From positions 1 through 64,000 of the forward strand of contig JBFGZQ010000005.1 in assembly GCA_041586735.1 (NCBI GenBank): a stretch of DNA of 64,000 nt. Reading direction: 5' to 3'. Below are positions 43,876 through 53,237 of the stretch, piece after piece. The DNA is from Motiliproteus sp041586735. GTDB taxonomy: Bacteria > Pseudomonadota > Gammaproteobacteria > Pseudomonadales > Balneatricaceae. A model generated the notes under the pieces. That model did not search any database. It saw only the letters and a program-made list of their open reading frames with translations, and had not been told where the DNA came from. Every line of letters starts with the position of its first letter. Within the stretch, counting starts at the first letter, position 1. The translations under genes and the position numbers were made by a program.

Positions 43876-45480
43876 TTAACGGGATTTGAATGATCGACGT
43901 TGTACCCAGGCACAGAGACCTAGCAACAATACGCAGCTCGCCAGTACAGGTGTCGAACCGAAGTGCATAAAGGGTGTGAGTCCCCGCATTGGTTGCACCT
44001 CCCCCCGGAGAATGTCTGAGGTAAATTGGGGGGCCTGGCGTAACACCTGGCCTTTAGCGTCGATCAGCGCCGAGATGCCGTTGTTGGTGCTGCGGATCAG
44101 ATAGCGGCCGGTCTCCAGGGCGCGCATGCGTGCCATCTGCAGGTGCTGATGCGGCGCGAAGCTGTCACCAAACCAACTGTCGTTGCTGATCGTCAGTAGC
44201 AGTTCGCTCTGTCTAGCGTTCTGGACGACCAGATCTGGATAGGCAATTTCATAGCAGATGTAGGCGGCGATACGGATCCGATCACTGGCGCTTCGATCTA
44301 ATAGCAGCGGTGGCTGGTTCGCCGGACCCAGACTGAAATTCGACATCGGCAGGTTAAAAAAATCGATCAGGCCGCGCAGCCAGTTTTCTAAGGGTACGTA
44401 TTCGCCAAAGGGCACCAGCCGTTGTTTGTGGTATAGACCCACGGCGTTACCGAGCCCCATGATGGAGTTGTGGAAACGGGTTGCGGTGCTGGGATAGGCT
44501 GGCGTTCGGAAGGGGATACCGCTGATCAGCCCTGCTTGATTCTCAAGCAGGACTTTCTCAAAGGGTGCTAGATGTTGCAGGGCAATATCGTATAACAGCG
44601 GGATGGCGGTTTCCGGCCAGATGATCAGCTCGGTTTTTTGTACCTCCTCCGAGTGGTCGGCGACATGCAGCAGCGGTTGGCTCAGCGCCAGGTATTGATC
44701 GATGATCTGGGCACGATAGCCTGGGTCCCATTTTAGTCGTTGAGGAATATTGGCCTGCACCAGCGCGACGTGCACTGGTGGCTGAGCGGAGGGCGCGGTC
44801 CACTGAATCTGTTGCAACAACCTACCTGAGACGAAGGGGGCTAAGATCAGCAGGGTCAGCGTCGCTGTGCGGCGATTTGACGCGCGCGGTAGCAGAAACA
44901 GGCAGGCTGCCAGCAGTGCACTGCAGCCGCTCAGACCCAATACCCCGGTAACGGGTGCCCAGCCAGATAGCCAGCTGTTGATGGGTGCATAGCCTAGATA
45001 TAACCACGGGAATCCAGTTAAGAACCAGCCACGAAACCCTTCTGCCAATATCCAGAGGGTGGGGTATCCCAGTAACACGGCTAAGGGTAGGCCGACAATA
45101 TAGCGCCTATAGAGATAGCCGTGCAGGGCAAACAACAGTGCCATAGCGCTCACGAACAGCGCGGTGAGTAGCAGCGCTAGGGGTATCGGTGCATTGCCGT
45201 GTTGATGAATGCTGACAAATACCCAGGATACACCGGTGCCGAAAAAGCCGATGCCGTAGCACCAGCCTGTGAGTGCCGCTTGCTTGGCTGTCGCCGTGCG
45301 CTGCAGGCTGACCAATAGCCCCAGGCAGGAAAGAATAGCCAGAGGCCAGATCTCGAAAGGGGCAAATCCGAATGCGGCCAGGGCACCAGAGATCAGGGCG
45401 AGCCCCTGGTTTTGACAGCTCTGCAGCCAGGGGCGGGCGCGGCGCTGGTGAGGGGCTGCTAGCGAGCGGGAAGAGAGCAC
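43876..45480 (-). CDS. lnt: Apolipoprotein N-acyltransferase
   Basis: Lnt adds the third acyl chain to lipoproteins at the inner membrane. The 534-residue protein has a hydrophobic N-terminal half with several helices. Its periplasmic nitrilase domain holds the catalytic triad: Glu in IIWPETAIPLL, Lys in KQRLVPFGEYVPLE and Cys in YICYEIAYPD. SNDSWFGDSFAPHQHLQMA and RYLIRSTNNGISA are also diagnostic. The GTG start lies 7 bp after corC. It is required to mature lipoproteins such as RlpA, LptE and MlaA encoded in this window. Confidence 0.96.
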   Translation of the reverse strand: MLSSRSLAAPHQRRARPWLQSCQNQGLALISGALAAFGFAPFEIWPLAILSCLGLLVSLQRTATAKQAALTGWCYGIGFFGTGVSWVFVSIHQHGNAPIPLALLLTALFVSAMALLFALHGYLYRRYIVGLPLAVLLGYPTLWILAEGFRGWFLTGFPWLYLGYAPINSWLSGWAPVTGVLGLSGCSALLAACLFLLPRASNRRTATLTLLILAPFVSGRLLQQIQWTAPSAQPPVHVALVQANIPQRLKWDPGYRAQIIDQYLALSQPLLHVADHSEEVQKTELIIWPETAIPLLYDIALQHLAPFEKVLLENQAGLISGIPFRTPAYPSTATRFHNSIMGLGNAVGLYHKQRLVPFGEYVPLENWLRGLIDFFNLPMSNFSLGPANQPPLLLDRSASDRIRIAAYICYEIAYPDLVVQNARQSELLLTISNDSWFGDSFAPHQHLQMARMRALETGRYLIRSTNNGISALIDAKGQVLRQAPQFTSDILRGEVQPMRGLTPFMHFGSTPVLASCVLLLGLCAWVQRRSFKSR

Positions 45481-45487
45481 CGTCTGG

Positions 45488-46339
45488 TTAGTCGCCGCTT
45501 AGGCGCGAGACCTGGAGCAGGCGGATACGGCGATTGTCAGCGTTGATGACCTTGAAGGTAAAGCCCTCCAGTTCGACGCTCTCATCGCGTTGCGGCAGGT
45601 GACCAAAGCGTTGGGTGACGATGCCGCCCACAGTATCAAACTCAACATCGTCGAGACGGCTGTTGAAGTAGTCATTGAAATCATCGATCTCAGTCAGGGC
45701 TTTGACAATATAGGCGTTATCCTCGATCTGCTTGATGGGGGCTTCCTCATCTTCGGCGTCGAATTCGTCTTCGATCTCGCCGACGATCTGTTCCAGTACA
45801 TCCTCGATGGTGATCAGCCCAGATATGCCGCCGTACTCATCCACCACGACCGCCATGTGATTGCGGGTAGCACGAAATTCACGCAACAGGATGTTGAGGC
45901 GTTTGCTCTCGGGGACGAAGGTAGCGGGACGGAGTACATCCTGGATCTTAAAGCGATCGATACCGTTATTGAGAATATAGGGCAGCAGGTCTTTGGCCAG
46001 CAAGATGCCGATCACTTCGTCTGGAGATTCTCCAAGCACCGGAAAACGGGAGTGTGACGCCGCTATCATTTCCGGCAGAAACTGCTGGGGGGTGAGGGTT
46101 GAGTCGATAACGACCATCTGTGGGCGCGGAATCATGATGTCGCGAACCTGCATGTCTGCAACTTCCATCGCCCCTTCGATGATCGCTAATACTTCAGCAT
46201 CAAGCACCTGGCTTTCGACGGCGTTATTGAGTACCGCCATCAATTCGTCGCGATCACGGGGTTCATCCGAGAACGCTTGGGAGAGTTTTTCCAGCCAGGA
46301 GCGACTGCCCTGACTGCTGCTCGATCGATCTTCGCTCAT
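45488..46339 (-). CDS. corC: CorC/YbeX CBS-domain protein
   Basis: A 283-residue cytosolic protein with two CBS domains (DIMIPRPQMVVID, EVIGILLAKDLLPYI, VVVDEYGGISGLITIEDVLE) and a C-terminal CorC/HlyC domain (VGGIVTQRFGHLPQRDESV). It is tied to Mg2+/Co2+ efflux and, through the neighbouring ybeY/phoH genes, to ribosome maturation. It is the fourth gene of the miaB-phoH-ybeY-corC-lnt series on the minus strand and lies 70 bp after ybeY. Confidence 0.95.
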   Translation of the reverse strand: MSEDRSSSSQGSRSWLEKLSQAFSDEPRDRDELMAVLNNAVESQVLDAEVLAIIEGAMEVADMQVRDIMIPRPQMVVIDSTLTPQQFLPEMIAASHSRFPVLGESPDEVIGILLAKDLLPYILNNGIDRFKIQDVLRPATFVPESKRLNILLREFRATRNHMAVVVDEYGGISGLITIEDVLEQIVGEIEDEFDAEDEEAPIKQIEDNAYIVKALTEIDDFNDYFNSRLDDVEFDTVGGIVTQRFGHLPQRDESVELEGFTFKVINADNRRIRLLQVSRLSGD

Positions 46340-46409
46340 GGAGATAGTGCCTCAGCTGGAAATAGCGAATGGTGAATGACAGGGTGCATTAATACATTCG
46401 AGGGTGATG

Positions 46410-46862
46410 TTATACAAGATAGGGGTCAGCAATATCAAGTCCTGCCAGTAGCTGGGTTTCCAGTGTTTCCATGGTCTGAGCGTCGTCGTCTTCGATATGG
46501 TCGTATCCGCGCAGATGCAAGATACCGTGAATTACCATGTGTGCCCAGTGGTGGCTTAGAGGCTTGTGTTGCTGTTGGGCTTCCAAGGCGACAACCGGTG
46601 CGCAGATTACCAGATCGCCGAGCAGGTTGAGCGCTATTCCCGGGGGGGCTTCAAAGGGAAAAGATAAAACATTGGTGGGTTTATCCATACCCCGGTAATC
46701 CAGGTTGAGTTGCTGGCTTTCAGGCTCGTCAACGACGCGAATGCAGAGTTCGGTGGTTTCCAGTTGGCCCTTGAGGCAGTGGTCTGCCCAGCGTTGAAAC
46801 TCAGCCAAAGAGGGAATCAGCTCCGCATCGCTGGCCAGTTGCAGATCTATGTCGATGCTCAT
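46410..46862 (-). CDS. ybeY: Endoribonuclease YbeY (16S rRNA maturation)
   Basis: YbeY takes part in 16S 3'-end processing and ribosome quality control. The 150-residue protein has the zinc motif HGILHLRGYDH (H-x3-H-x5-H), preceded by NVLSFPFEAPPG and LGDLVICAPVV. Its start overlaps the end of phoH by four bases, a conserved pairing. Confidence 0.96.
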   Translation of the reverse strand: MSIDIDLQLASDAELIPSLAEFQRWADHCLKGQLETTELCIRVVDEPESQQLNLDYRGMDKPTNVLSFPFEAPPGIALNLLGDLVICAPVVALEAQQQHKPLSHHWAHMVIHGILHLRGYDHIEDDDAQTMETLETQLLAGLDIADPYLV

Positions 46863-47830
46863 GTGTCCTGTTCCTGCTGGTGTTTGTCGTAGGCACGAAC
46901 GATCAGCTGTACCAGCGGATGACGGACCACGTCTTTAGCTTCAAAATGGGTAAACCCTATCCCCTCAACGCCTTTGAGGACCTGGGTGGCGTGATTTAAG
47001 CCTGATACGGTGCCCTTGGGGAGGTCGATCTGGGTGATATCCCCGGTGATCACGGCTGTTGAGCCAAACCCGATTCGGGTTAGGAACATCTTCATCTGCT
47101 CTTGGGTGGTGTTCTGGCTCTCATCCAAGATCACGAAAGCGTGGTTGAGGGTGCGGCCGCGCATGTAGGCCAGCGGCGCGACCTCGATGACCTGGCGTTC
47201 GATCAGGCGGTTCACGGTCTCAAAACCGAGCATCTCGTAGAGCGCATCATAAAGAGGGCGCAGATAGGGGTCGATCTTTTGGCTCAAATCACCGGGTAGA
47301 AAACCGAGTTTTTCGCCCGCTTCTACGGCGGGACGGACCAGCAGTATCCGTCGCACCTCATTCTGTTCCAGCGCATCTACAGCGCAGGCCACCGCGAGGA
47401 AGGTCTTGCCGGTGCCTGCCGGACCGATACCAAAATTGATATCCAGGTTGCGAATGCTGTTGATGTAGCTGTTCTGATGGTTACCGCGCGCCTTGACCAG
47501 TGCTTTGGGGGTTTTGATCTGCAGCTGCTTGGCTTCGTTGCGATCCAGGCGTTGCTCCAGTTCTGACTCCTGCAGTGATAGGTGGATCATCTCCGGCGTC
47601 AGTTGCACACCTTGGCCGGCTTCTTGGTATAGGCCGTGCAAGATCTGGGTCACGGCGCGGGTAGTGTGCTGATCGCCCACCAGCTGGAAATCGTTGCCGC
47701 GGTTGCGAATCTTGATCCCTAGCCGGCTTTCGATCAATTTTAGATGCTCATCCAGCTGGCCACACAGATTAGCCAGATGGGAGGGGTTGTCCGGTTCAAG
47801 GGTGAAACGTACGGCGGTGTCTGTAGTCAA
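46859..47830 (-). CDS. ybeZ: PhoH-like ATPase (YbeZ)
   Basis: A P-loop ATPase that works with YbeY in ribosome maturation. The 323-residue protein has an N-terminal RNA-binding-like region (LESRLGIKIRNRGNDFQLVG), Walker A FGIGPAGTGKTFLA, FVILDESQNTT (Walker B) and TRIGFGSTAVITGDITQIDL. No ATG fits; the best start is TTG 47830 and lacks a clear ribosome site. A stop codon lies just upstream, so the N-terminus cannot extend much further. Confidence 0.93.
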   Translation of the reverse strand: MTTDTAVRFTLEPDNPSHLANLCGQLDEHLKLIESRLGIKIRNRGNDFQLVGDQHTTRAVTQILHGLYQEAGQGVQLTPEMIHLSLQESELEQRLDRNEAKQLQIKTPKALVKARGNHQNSYINSIRNLDINFGIGPAGTGKTFLAVACAVDALEQNEVRRILLVRPAVEAGEKLGFLPGDLSQKIDPYLRPLYDALYEMLGFETVNRLIERQVIEVAPLAYMRGRTLNHAFVILDESQNTTQEQMKMFLTRIGFGSTAVITGDITQIDLPKGTVSGLNHATQVLKGVEGIGFTHFEAKDVVRHPLVQLIVRAYDKHQQEQDT

Positions 47831-47939
47831 GGACTTATCATGCCTCTGGTTGTTAGTGTTCTATTGGTGGTGCCCGCTTGTCGAGGTGCCAACAAGATCG
47901 CCGGGTGTGCCCTAAGTATCGGTTAGAAATCGTCCCCTG

Positions 47940-49295
47940 CTAAATTGTTTGATCCAGTTCGCTGTGCAGGAGTTCCCCGACCAGGCTGTTCGGATAGGCA
48001 TGGGTGATGCGGATCGTGGCAAAGTGACCGATCAGGCTGGGGTTGTCACAGGCGAAGTACACCGCACGATTATTTTCTGAGCGGCCCTGGAGTTTGCCCG
48101 GATCCTTTTTGGCGTAATCGCTGACTAGAATCCGCTGTTCGGTGCCTATCATCGCCTGGGAGATAGCCATTGTTTGGGAGACAATTCTTCGCTGCAGAAT
48201 CTGTAGGCGCTGTTTCTTGGTGTCTTCGCTGGTGTTGTCAGGCAGTTCTGCTGCGGGTGTGCCGGGGCGTGGGCTGTAGATAAAGCTGAATGAGTGGTCG
48301 AAGCCGATCTCGTGGATCAGCTTCATGGTCGCTTCAAAATCAGCATCGGTTTCCCCGGGGAAGCCGATGATAAAGTCCGATGATAGGCAGATGTCGGGGC
48401 GTGCCTTACGCAGTTTGCGTATTTTTGATTTGTACTCCAGCGCGGTATGACCGCGCTTCATCGCCATCAGTACCCGATCCGAACCACTTTGTACCGGTAG
48501 GTGGACGTGGCTGACCAGTTCTGGAATATCGGCAAATGCCTGGATCAGGCTGTCACTGAACTCTACCGGATGGGAGGTGGTGAAGCGGATCCTGTCGATA
48601 CCGTCGATCGCTGCGATCTGGCCGATCAGCTCGGCTAGGTCGGTGGTATCGCTGTCGTTGTTTTTATGTTCACCTCGATAGGCGTTAACGTTCTGCCCCA
48701 GTAGATGGATTTCACGCACCCCTTGCTCGGCCAGTTGCTGCACCTCGCGCAGTACGTCCTGTGACGGGCGGCTGACCTCTTCACCGCGGGTGTAGGGGAC
48801 GACACAGAAAGTGCAGTATTTGCTGCAGCCTTCCATTATTGAGACAAAGGCTTCTGCACCCGAGACGCTGGGTGTCGGCAGACGGTCGAATTTCTCAATC
48901 TCCGGGAAGCTGACGTCGACGTGACCGCTCTTGCCCTGCTGGGTCAAGTCGATCATCTCCGGTAAACGGTGCAGGGTTTGCGGGCCGAAAACCATATCCA
49001 CAAAGGGGGCTCGATTGCGAATAGCCGCTCCCTCCTGGCTGGCCACGCAGCCACCTACGCCGATCATCAGTTCAGGGTGTTTTCGCTTTAATTTTTTCCA
49101 GCGTCCTAGTTGGTGAAACACCTTGTCCTGGGCCTTTTCGCGGATGGAGCAGGTGTTGAGCAGCAAGATGTCGGCCTCTTCTGCGCTATCAACGAGCACC
49201 ATGTTGTGGCTCTCACCCAGTAGGTCAGAGATGCGCGACGAGTCGTATTCGTTCATCTGACAACCATGAGTTTTGATGTACAGCTTTTTGACCAT
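47940..49295 (-). CDS. miaB: tRNA-2-methylthio-N6-dimethylallyladenosine synthase MiaB
   Basis: MiaB is a radical-SAM methylthiotransferase that modifies A37 of tRNAs reading UNN codons. The protein begins MVKKLYIKTHGCQMNEYDS. The auxiliary cluster Cys residues are in THGCQMN, LLNTCSIREKA and VGGCVASQ, and the radical-SAM motif is CSKYCTFCVVPYTRG. A TRAM domain ends it. ATG 49295 with AAAGGT upstream is preferred to TTG 49313. It leads the minus-strand series miaB-ybeZ-ybeY-corC-lnt. Confidence 0.96.
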   Translation of the reverse strand: MVKKLYIKTHGCQMNEYDSSRISDLLGESHNMVLVDSAEEADILLLNTCSIREKAQDKVFHQLGRWKKLKRKHPELMIGVGGCVASQEGAAIRNRAPFVDMVFGPQTLHRLPEMIDLTQQGKSGHVDVSFPEIEKFDRLPTPSVSGAEAFVSIMEGCSKYCTFCVVPYTRGEEVSRPSQDVLREVQQLAEQGVREIHLLGQNVNAYRGEHKNNDSDTTDLAELIGQIAAIDGIDRIRFTTSHPVEFSDSLIQAFADIPELVSHVHLPVQSGSDRVLMAMKRGHTALEYKSKIRKLRKARPDICLSSDFIIGFPGETDADFEATMKLIHEIGFDHSFSFIYSPRPGTPAAELPDNTSEDTKKQRLQILQRRIVSQTMAISQAMIGTEQRILVSDYAKKDPGKLQGRSENNRAVYFACDNPSLIGHFATIRITHAYPNSLVGELLHSELDQTI

Positions 49296-49313
49296 CAGCA
49301 AACTACCTTTCAA

Positions 49314-49712
49314 TATCTAAGGGCTATCAGTTGGGCGATAGCCGCACCGTATAAATAAACCCTGTATTGTACTGACTCTAGCGCTGCTGCGGCCAGAGAA
49401 ATAGTCGCGATCAGTGCGTCGTAGCATGATTTACTGTCTGTGACAGTTCTGCAGCCACTGTGGCGGTTCGGTTATTCGGTTATTCGGTTGTACGGTTTAC
49501 GGCTAAGGATTAGAGAGGTGCTGTCATTAAAATGACTGTATTATCAGCTTTAATGAGTGGTATGCCTGATAAGAATTGAATGGAATTGTTAGTGGTTTGG
49601 GGTCTCGATCGATATGCATCATCGCGCAGTACCTGTGTTTAAGACCATCCGCTCTCAGTTGCTCTGTGTGTGCCAGTCCATGATTTGATTTTGCGGTTTT
49701 TAGGAGAGTCTT
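49314..49712. other. Divergent intergenic region between miaB and ptsP
   Basis: This 399-bp gap has no supported gene. It contains four 8-bp tandem units at 49469-49500 and a small inverted repeat GTCAT-taaa-ATGAC at 49523-49536, 177-190 bp upstream of the ptsP ATG. Promoters for both genes are expected here. The ribosome site of ptsP is AGGAGAG about 6 nt before its ATG. Confidence 0.5.
49469..49500 (+). repeat. Four tandem 8-bp units (CGGTTATT type)
   Basis: CGGTTATT, CGGTTATT, CGGTTGTA and CGGTTTAC run head to tail. Copy number could vary by slippage and shift the spacing of elements upstream of ptsP. Confidence 0.7.
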
Positions 49713-52010
49713 ATGCCTAGCTTGGCCCGGTTACAACGAATCGTCCAGGATGTCAATACCGCCGCTTCGCTTGAAGAGATGCTACGCATGATCTCCTCTC
49801 AGGTTCAAGAGGTGATGGAGGTCGACGTCTGTAGTATCTACCTGATGGACGCAGGTCAGGAGGAGCTGGTGTTGATGCATACTCTGGGGCTGGATGTGGC
49901 GTCTGTTGGTCAGATCAGGATGCCGCTCGGCGATGGTTTGGTGGGCTTTGTCGGTGAGCAACAGCAGTTGCTAAATCTCGAAGATGCTCCTCAGCATCCT
50001 AAGTTCCATTTCTTTCCTGAGGCGCAGGAGCAAGATATTCACGCCTTTTTGGGCGTACCGGTTATCCATTACCGCAAGTTGGTCGGGGTGTTAGTCGTAC
50101 AACAACGCGCTATTCGTCGCTTTGATGATGAGGATGAAGCATTCTTAGTCACCATCGCCGCGCATCTATCAAGTGCGCTGAGTGATGCTATTGGCAGTGG
50201 GAAAATTGCTGAGCTGTTAAAAACCAGTAAAAAAACCAATAACTTTATTAACGGTATTGTGGGTGCTACGGGGATCGGCATCGGTTGGGTCGTGGCAACA
50301 GGCAGTAGTCTCAGCTTCAAAGATGTTGAGGATCTTTGTTCGTTGGACCCCGTGGCTGAACTGGCACTGTTTGATCGGGCCGTTGAGCGGGTTCACGAGC
50401 AGCTGGTGCAAGGGCAGCAGCAGATGGCCGGCACACCGGACGATGTGCGGGCTATCTTTGATACCTATCGGATGATTTTGGATTCCGATGATCTACAGCG
50501 CGCTATTCGTGATCGTATCAAGGCCGGCGCTATCGCCCCTGCTGCGCTTAAGGTCGTCATCGATGAACATGCTGTCATCTTTGAGGCGATGGAGGATCTG
50601 TATTTCCGGGCCCGTGGAGAGGATATTCGCGATATCGGTTTGCGCCTGCTCCGGTTGTTGGTCGAACCCGATGCTGTCGAGGTGAGTTACGACCGGCCGA
50701 CGATTTTAGTGGGAAATGTTGTCGGGGTATCCGATATCGCCCAAGTGCCTCATGGGCAGTTGGTCGGGATCGTCTGCAAGCAAGGGTCGGCACTGTCGCA
50801 TACCGCGATCCTCGCCAGTGCCCTGGGTATCCCTGCGGTGATGGGGGTGGGTGAGCTGCCGGTGCGGAAGTTGATTGGCAAATCCGCCATTATCGATGGT
50901 TACCAGGGCCGGGTTCACTTTCAGCCCTCTAGTGCCCTGCGCGCTGAGTTTATCCGCTTGGCCAGGCAGGATAGCGAATTTGATAAGTCGCTGGAAAAAC
51001 TTCGCGACCTGCCGGCTGAAACCCTCGACGGCTTTCGAGTGAATATGCTCGTCAATACCGGCCTGCTGTCGGATATTAGTCCGGGCTTGCAGAGCGGTGC
51101 CGAAGGGGTGGGGCTGTACCGTACCGAGATTCCGTTTATGATACACGAAAGTTTCCCGACCGAAGAGGAGCAGTTTCGTGTTTATCGTGAGGTGCTGAGG
51201 AAGTTTCATCCACGTCCGGTGACCATGCGGACCTTGGATATTGGCGGCGATAAACCGCTGCCTTACTTCCCCGTGCAAGAGGATAATCCCTATCTGGGTT
51301 GGCGGGGGATTCGCTTTACCCTGGATCATCCGGAGATTTTCCTCGGTCAAATTCGCGCCATGCTGCGCGCCAATGAGGGGCTGAATAATCTGAAGGTATT
51401 GCTGCCTATGGTCAGCAGTGTTGATGAGGTCGATAGTTTTTTTGAATTGCTGCGCAAGGCCATGAAGGCGTTACGTAACGAAGGCTTAACGATTGACAAG
51501 CCGCCGATTGGCATCATGGTTGAAGTGCCTGCCACCATGTTCTTGCTGGACTACATGGGTTGGCGACTGGATTTTGTCTCTATCGGCACCAACGATCTGA
51601 CCCAGTACCTGCTGGCGGTTGATCGTAATAACCAAAGCGTGGCCAGTTTGTTCTCACGGCTGCATCCGAGTGTGGTCAGGGCGCTGCATTACATCACCGA
51701 GCAGGCGTATAAAAATGGTCTGGAGGTGAGTCTCTGTGGTGAGCTGGCGGCTGATCCTGCCGCCGTGCTGTTGCTGTTGGGGATGGGGGTTAAAACCTTC
51801 AGTATGAATGCCCATAGCTTGCCTCGGATTAAGCATGTCGTCCGTTCGGTCAGCCGTGTGCAAGCCGAGGGGCTGGTCGCCAATGCGCTACGCATGCAGA
51901 GTGAAGCCGAGATTAGGCTGATGCTTAACAAGGCGCTGGAGAATGCCGGATTGGAGGAGCATCTGGCTCGCAGCGGCAAAATCAGTAATAAAGCCGAAGC
52001 GGCAAAATAA
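49713..52010 (+). CDS. ptsP: Phosphoenolpyruvate-protein phosphotransferase PtsP (EI-Ntr)
   Basis: PtsP takes phosphate from phosphoenolpyruvate and passes it to NPr in the nitrogen PTS, a regulatory chain. The 765-residue protein has an N-terminal GAF domain (about 15-165; MEVDVCSIYLMDAG, DIHAFLGVPVIHYRKLVGVL), then enzyme I domains. The active-site His is in GSALSHTAILASALGIPAV, the arginine loop in GLYRTEIPFM, and the TIM barrel has TLDIGGDKPLPYF, SIGTNDLTQYLLAVDR and LCGELAADP. The gene rppH, often directly upstream, is absent here. A bidirectional terminator separates it from ald. Confidence 0.96.
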   Translation: MPSLARLQRIVQDVNTAASLEEMLRMISSQVQEVMEVDVCSIYLMDAGQEELVLMHTLGLDVASVGQIRMPLGDGLVGFVGEQQQLLNLEDAPQHPKFHFFPEAQEQDIHAFLGVPVIHYRKLVGVLVVQQRAIRRFDDEDEAFLVTIAAHLSSALSDAIGSGKIAELLKTSKKTNNFINGIVGATGIGIGWVVATGSSLSFKDVEDLCSLDPVAELALFDRAVERVHEQLVQGQQQMAGTPDDVRAIFDTYRMILDSDDLQRAIRDRIKAGAIAPAALKVVIDEHAVIFEAMEDLYFRARGEDIRDIGLRLLRLLVEPDAVEVSYDRPTILVGNVVGVSDIAQVPHGQLVGIVCKQGSALSHTAILASALGIPAVMGVGELPVRKLIGKSAIIDGYQGRVHFQPSSALRAEFIRLARQDSEFDKSLEKLRDLPAETLDGFRVNMLVNTGLLSDISPGLQSGAEGVGLYRTEIPFMIHESFPTEEEQFRVYREVLRKFHPRPVTMRTLDIGGDKPLPYFPVQEDNPYLGWRGIRFTLDHPEIFLGQIRAMLRANEGLNNLKVLLPMVSSVDEVDSFFELLRKAMKALRNEGLTIDKPPIGIMVEVPATMFLLDYMGWRLDFVSIGTNDLTQYLLAVDRNNQSVASLFSRLHPSVVRALHYITEQAYKNGLEVSLCGELAADPAAVLLLLGMGVKTFSMNAHSLPRIKHVVRSVSRVQAEGLVANALRMQSEAEIRLMLNKALENAGLEEHLARSGKISNKAEAAK

Positions 52011-52074
52011 TAGCTTGAGCGTGCGGTGAACGAGCTGGAGCGAACTCGCTGTTATGGATACGCCGGTCTTCAAA

Positions 52075-52105
52075 ACAACAAGGCGCATGTCACTGCGCCT
52101 GTTTT
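52075..52105. terminator. Bidirectional intrinsic terminator between ptsP and ald
   Basis: AGGCGCA (52081-52087) and TGCGCCT (52094-52100) make a perfect 7-bp stem. GTTTT follows on the plus strand, and CAAAACAACA precedes it, giving a T-rich tail on the minus strand. It suits both convergent genes. Confidence 0.8.
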
Positions 52106-52121
52106 GATATGCGTTCGCGCC

Positions 52122-53237
52122 TTACAGTTCTAAAGCCTGGCTAGCTTCGACATACTCATACCCCAGGGCGTCAGCGACAGCTTGGCAGGTGACCCTGCCT
52201 TTGTGGACATTGAGGCCATTGAGCAGGTGTTTGTCGTTTAGTAGCGCCCGCTTGGGATCGGCAGCCAATGCCAGTGCGAACGGCAGGGTGGCGTTATTCA
52301 GTGCCATCGTGGCGGTGCGAGCCACGCCACCGGGCATGTTGGCTACGCAGTAGTGCAGCACACCATCAATCACGTAGGTGGGATCCTGGTGGGTCGTCGC
52401 CTTGGATGTTTCGAAACAGCCGCCCTGATCGATGGCGACATCGACGATGACCGAGCCTTTTTTCATCCTGCTGACCATGCTGCGGGTCAGCAGTTTGGGG
52501 GCTGCGGCACCCGGGATCAATACCGCACCGATAACCAGATCGGCCTCCAAGGCGTACTCTTCGATAGCACTGACGGTAGAGTAGACACACTTGACCCGGC
52601 CGTTGAATTCGGTATCTAACTGCCGTAGACGTGGTAGCGAACGGTCTACCAGGGTGACTTCGGCACCCATGCCGATCGCCATGGTGGCTGCATTGACGCC
52701 CACTACGCCGCCACCGATGATCAGTACTTTGGCCGGGGCAACGCCCGGAACTCCGCCCAGCAGTACACCGCGTCCGCCTGCAGCCTTTTCGAGGTGATGC
52801 GCGCCCGCCTGAATAGACATCCGCCCGGCAACCTCGCTCATCGGTGCTAATAGTGGCAGGCCGCCGTGATTATCGGTCACGGTCTCGTAAGCGATACAGG
52901 TAGCACCGGACTTAAGCAACAGTTCGGTCTGTTGAGGATCTGGCGCCAGGTGTAGATAGGTATATAAGACCTGGCCTTCACGCAGCATCGCACATTCCTG
53001 TGCTTGCGGTTCTTTGACTTTGATGACCATCTCGGCACGTGCGAACACCTCTGCGGCGCTATCGACGATTGCGGCACCGGCTGCAATATATTCCTCATTA
53101 GAGAAATCGATGCCCGCGCCGGCGTTGGTTTCGATAATGACCTGATGACCGCGGTGAGTGAGTTCCTGAACAGAATCGGGGCTGAGTCCTACACGGTATT
53201 CGTGATTTTTGATCTCTTTGGGGACGCCGATCAGCAT
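52122..53237 (-). CDS. ald: Alanine dehydrogenase
   Basis: Ald interconverts L-alanine and pyruvate plus ammonia with NAD. The 371-residue protein has MLIGVPKEIKNHEYRVGLSP at the start, EMVIKVKEPQ (substrate Lys), the NAD loop LIIGGGVVGVNAATMAIGMG, and IPGAAAPKLLT. The length is standard. The upstream region is strongly A/T-rich, as expected for sites of global regulators such as Lrp, but no defined operator was seen. Confidence 0.96.
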   Translation of the reverse strand: MLIGVPKEIKNHEYRVGLSPDSVQELTHRGHQVIIETNAGAGIDFSNEEYIAAGAAIVDSAAEVFARAEMVIKVKEPQAQECAMLREGQVLYTYLHLAPDPQQTELLLKSGATCIAYETVTDNHGGLPLLAPMSEVAGRMSIQAGAHHLEKAAGGRGVLLGGVPGVAPAKVLIIGGGVVGVNAATMAIGMGAEVTLVDRSLPRLRQLDTEFNGRVKCVYSTVSAIEEYALEADLVIGAVLIPGAAAPKLLTRSMVSRMKKGSVIVDVAIDQGGCFETSKATTHQDPTYVIDGVLHYCVANMPGGVARTATMALNNATLPFALALAADPKRALLNDKHLLNGLNVHKGRVTCQAVADALGYEYVEASQALEL

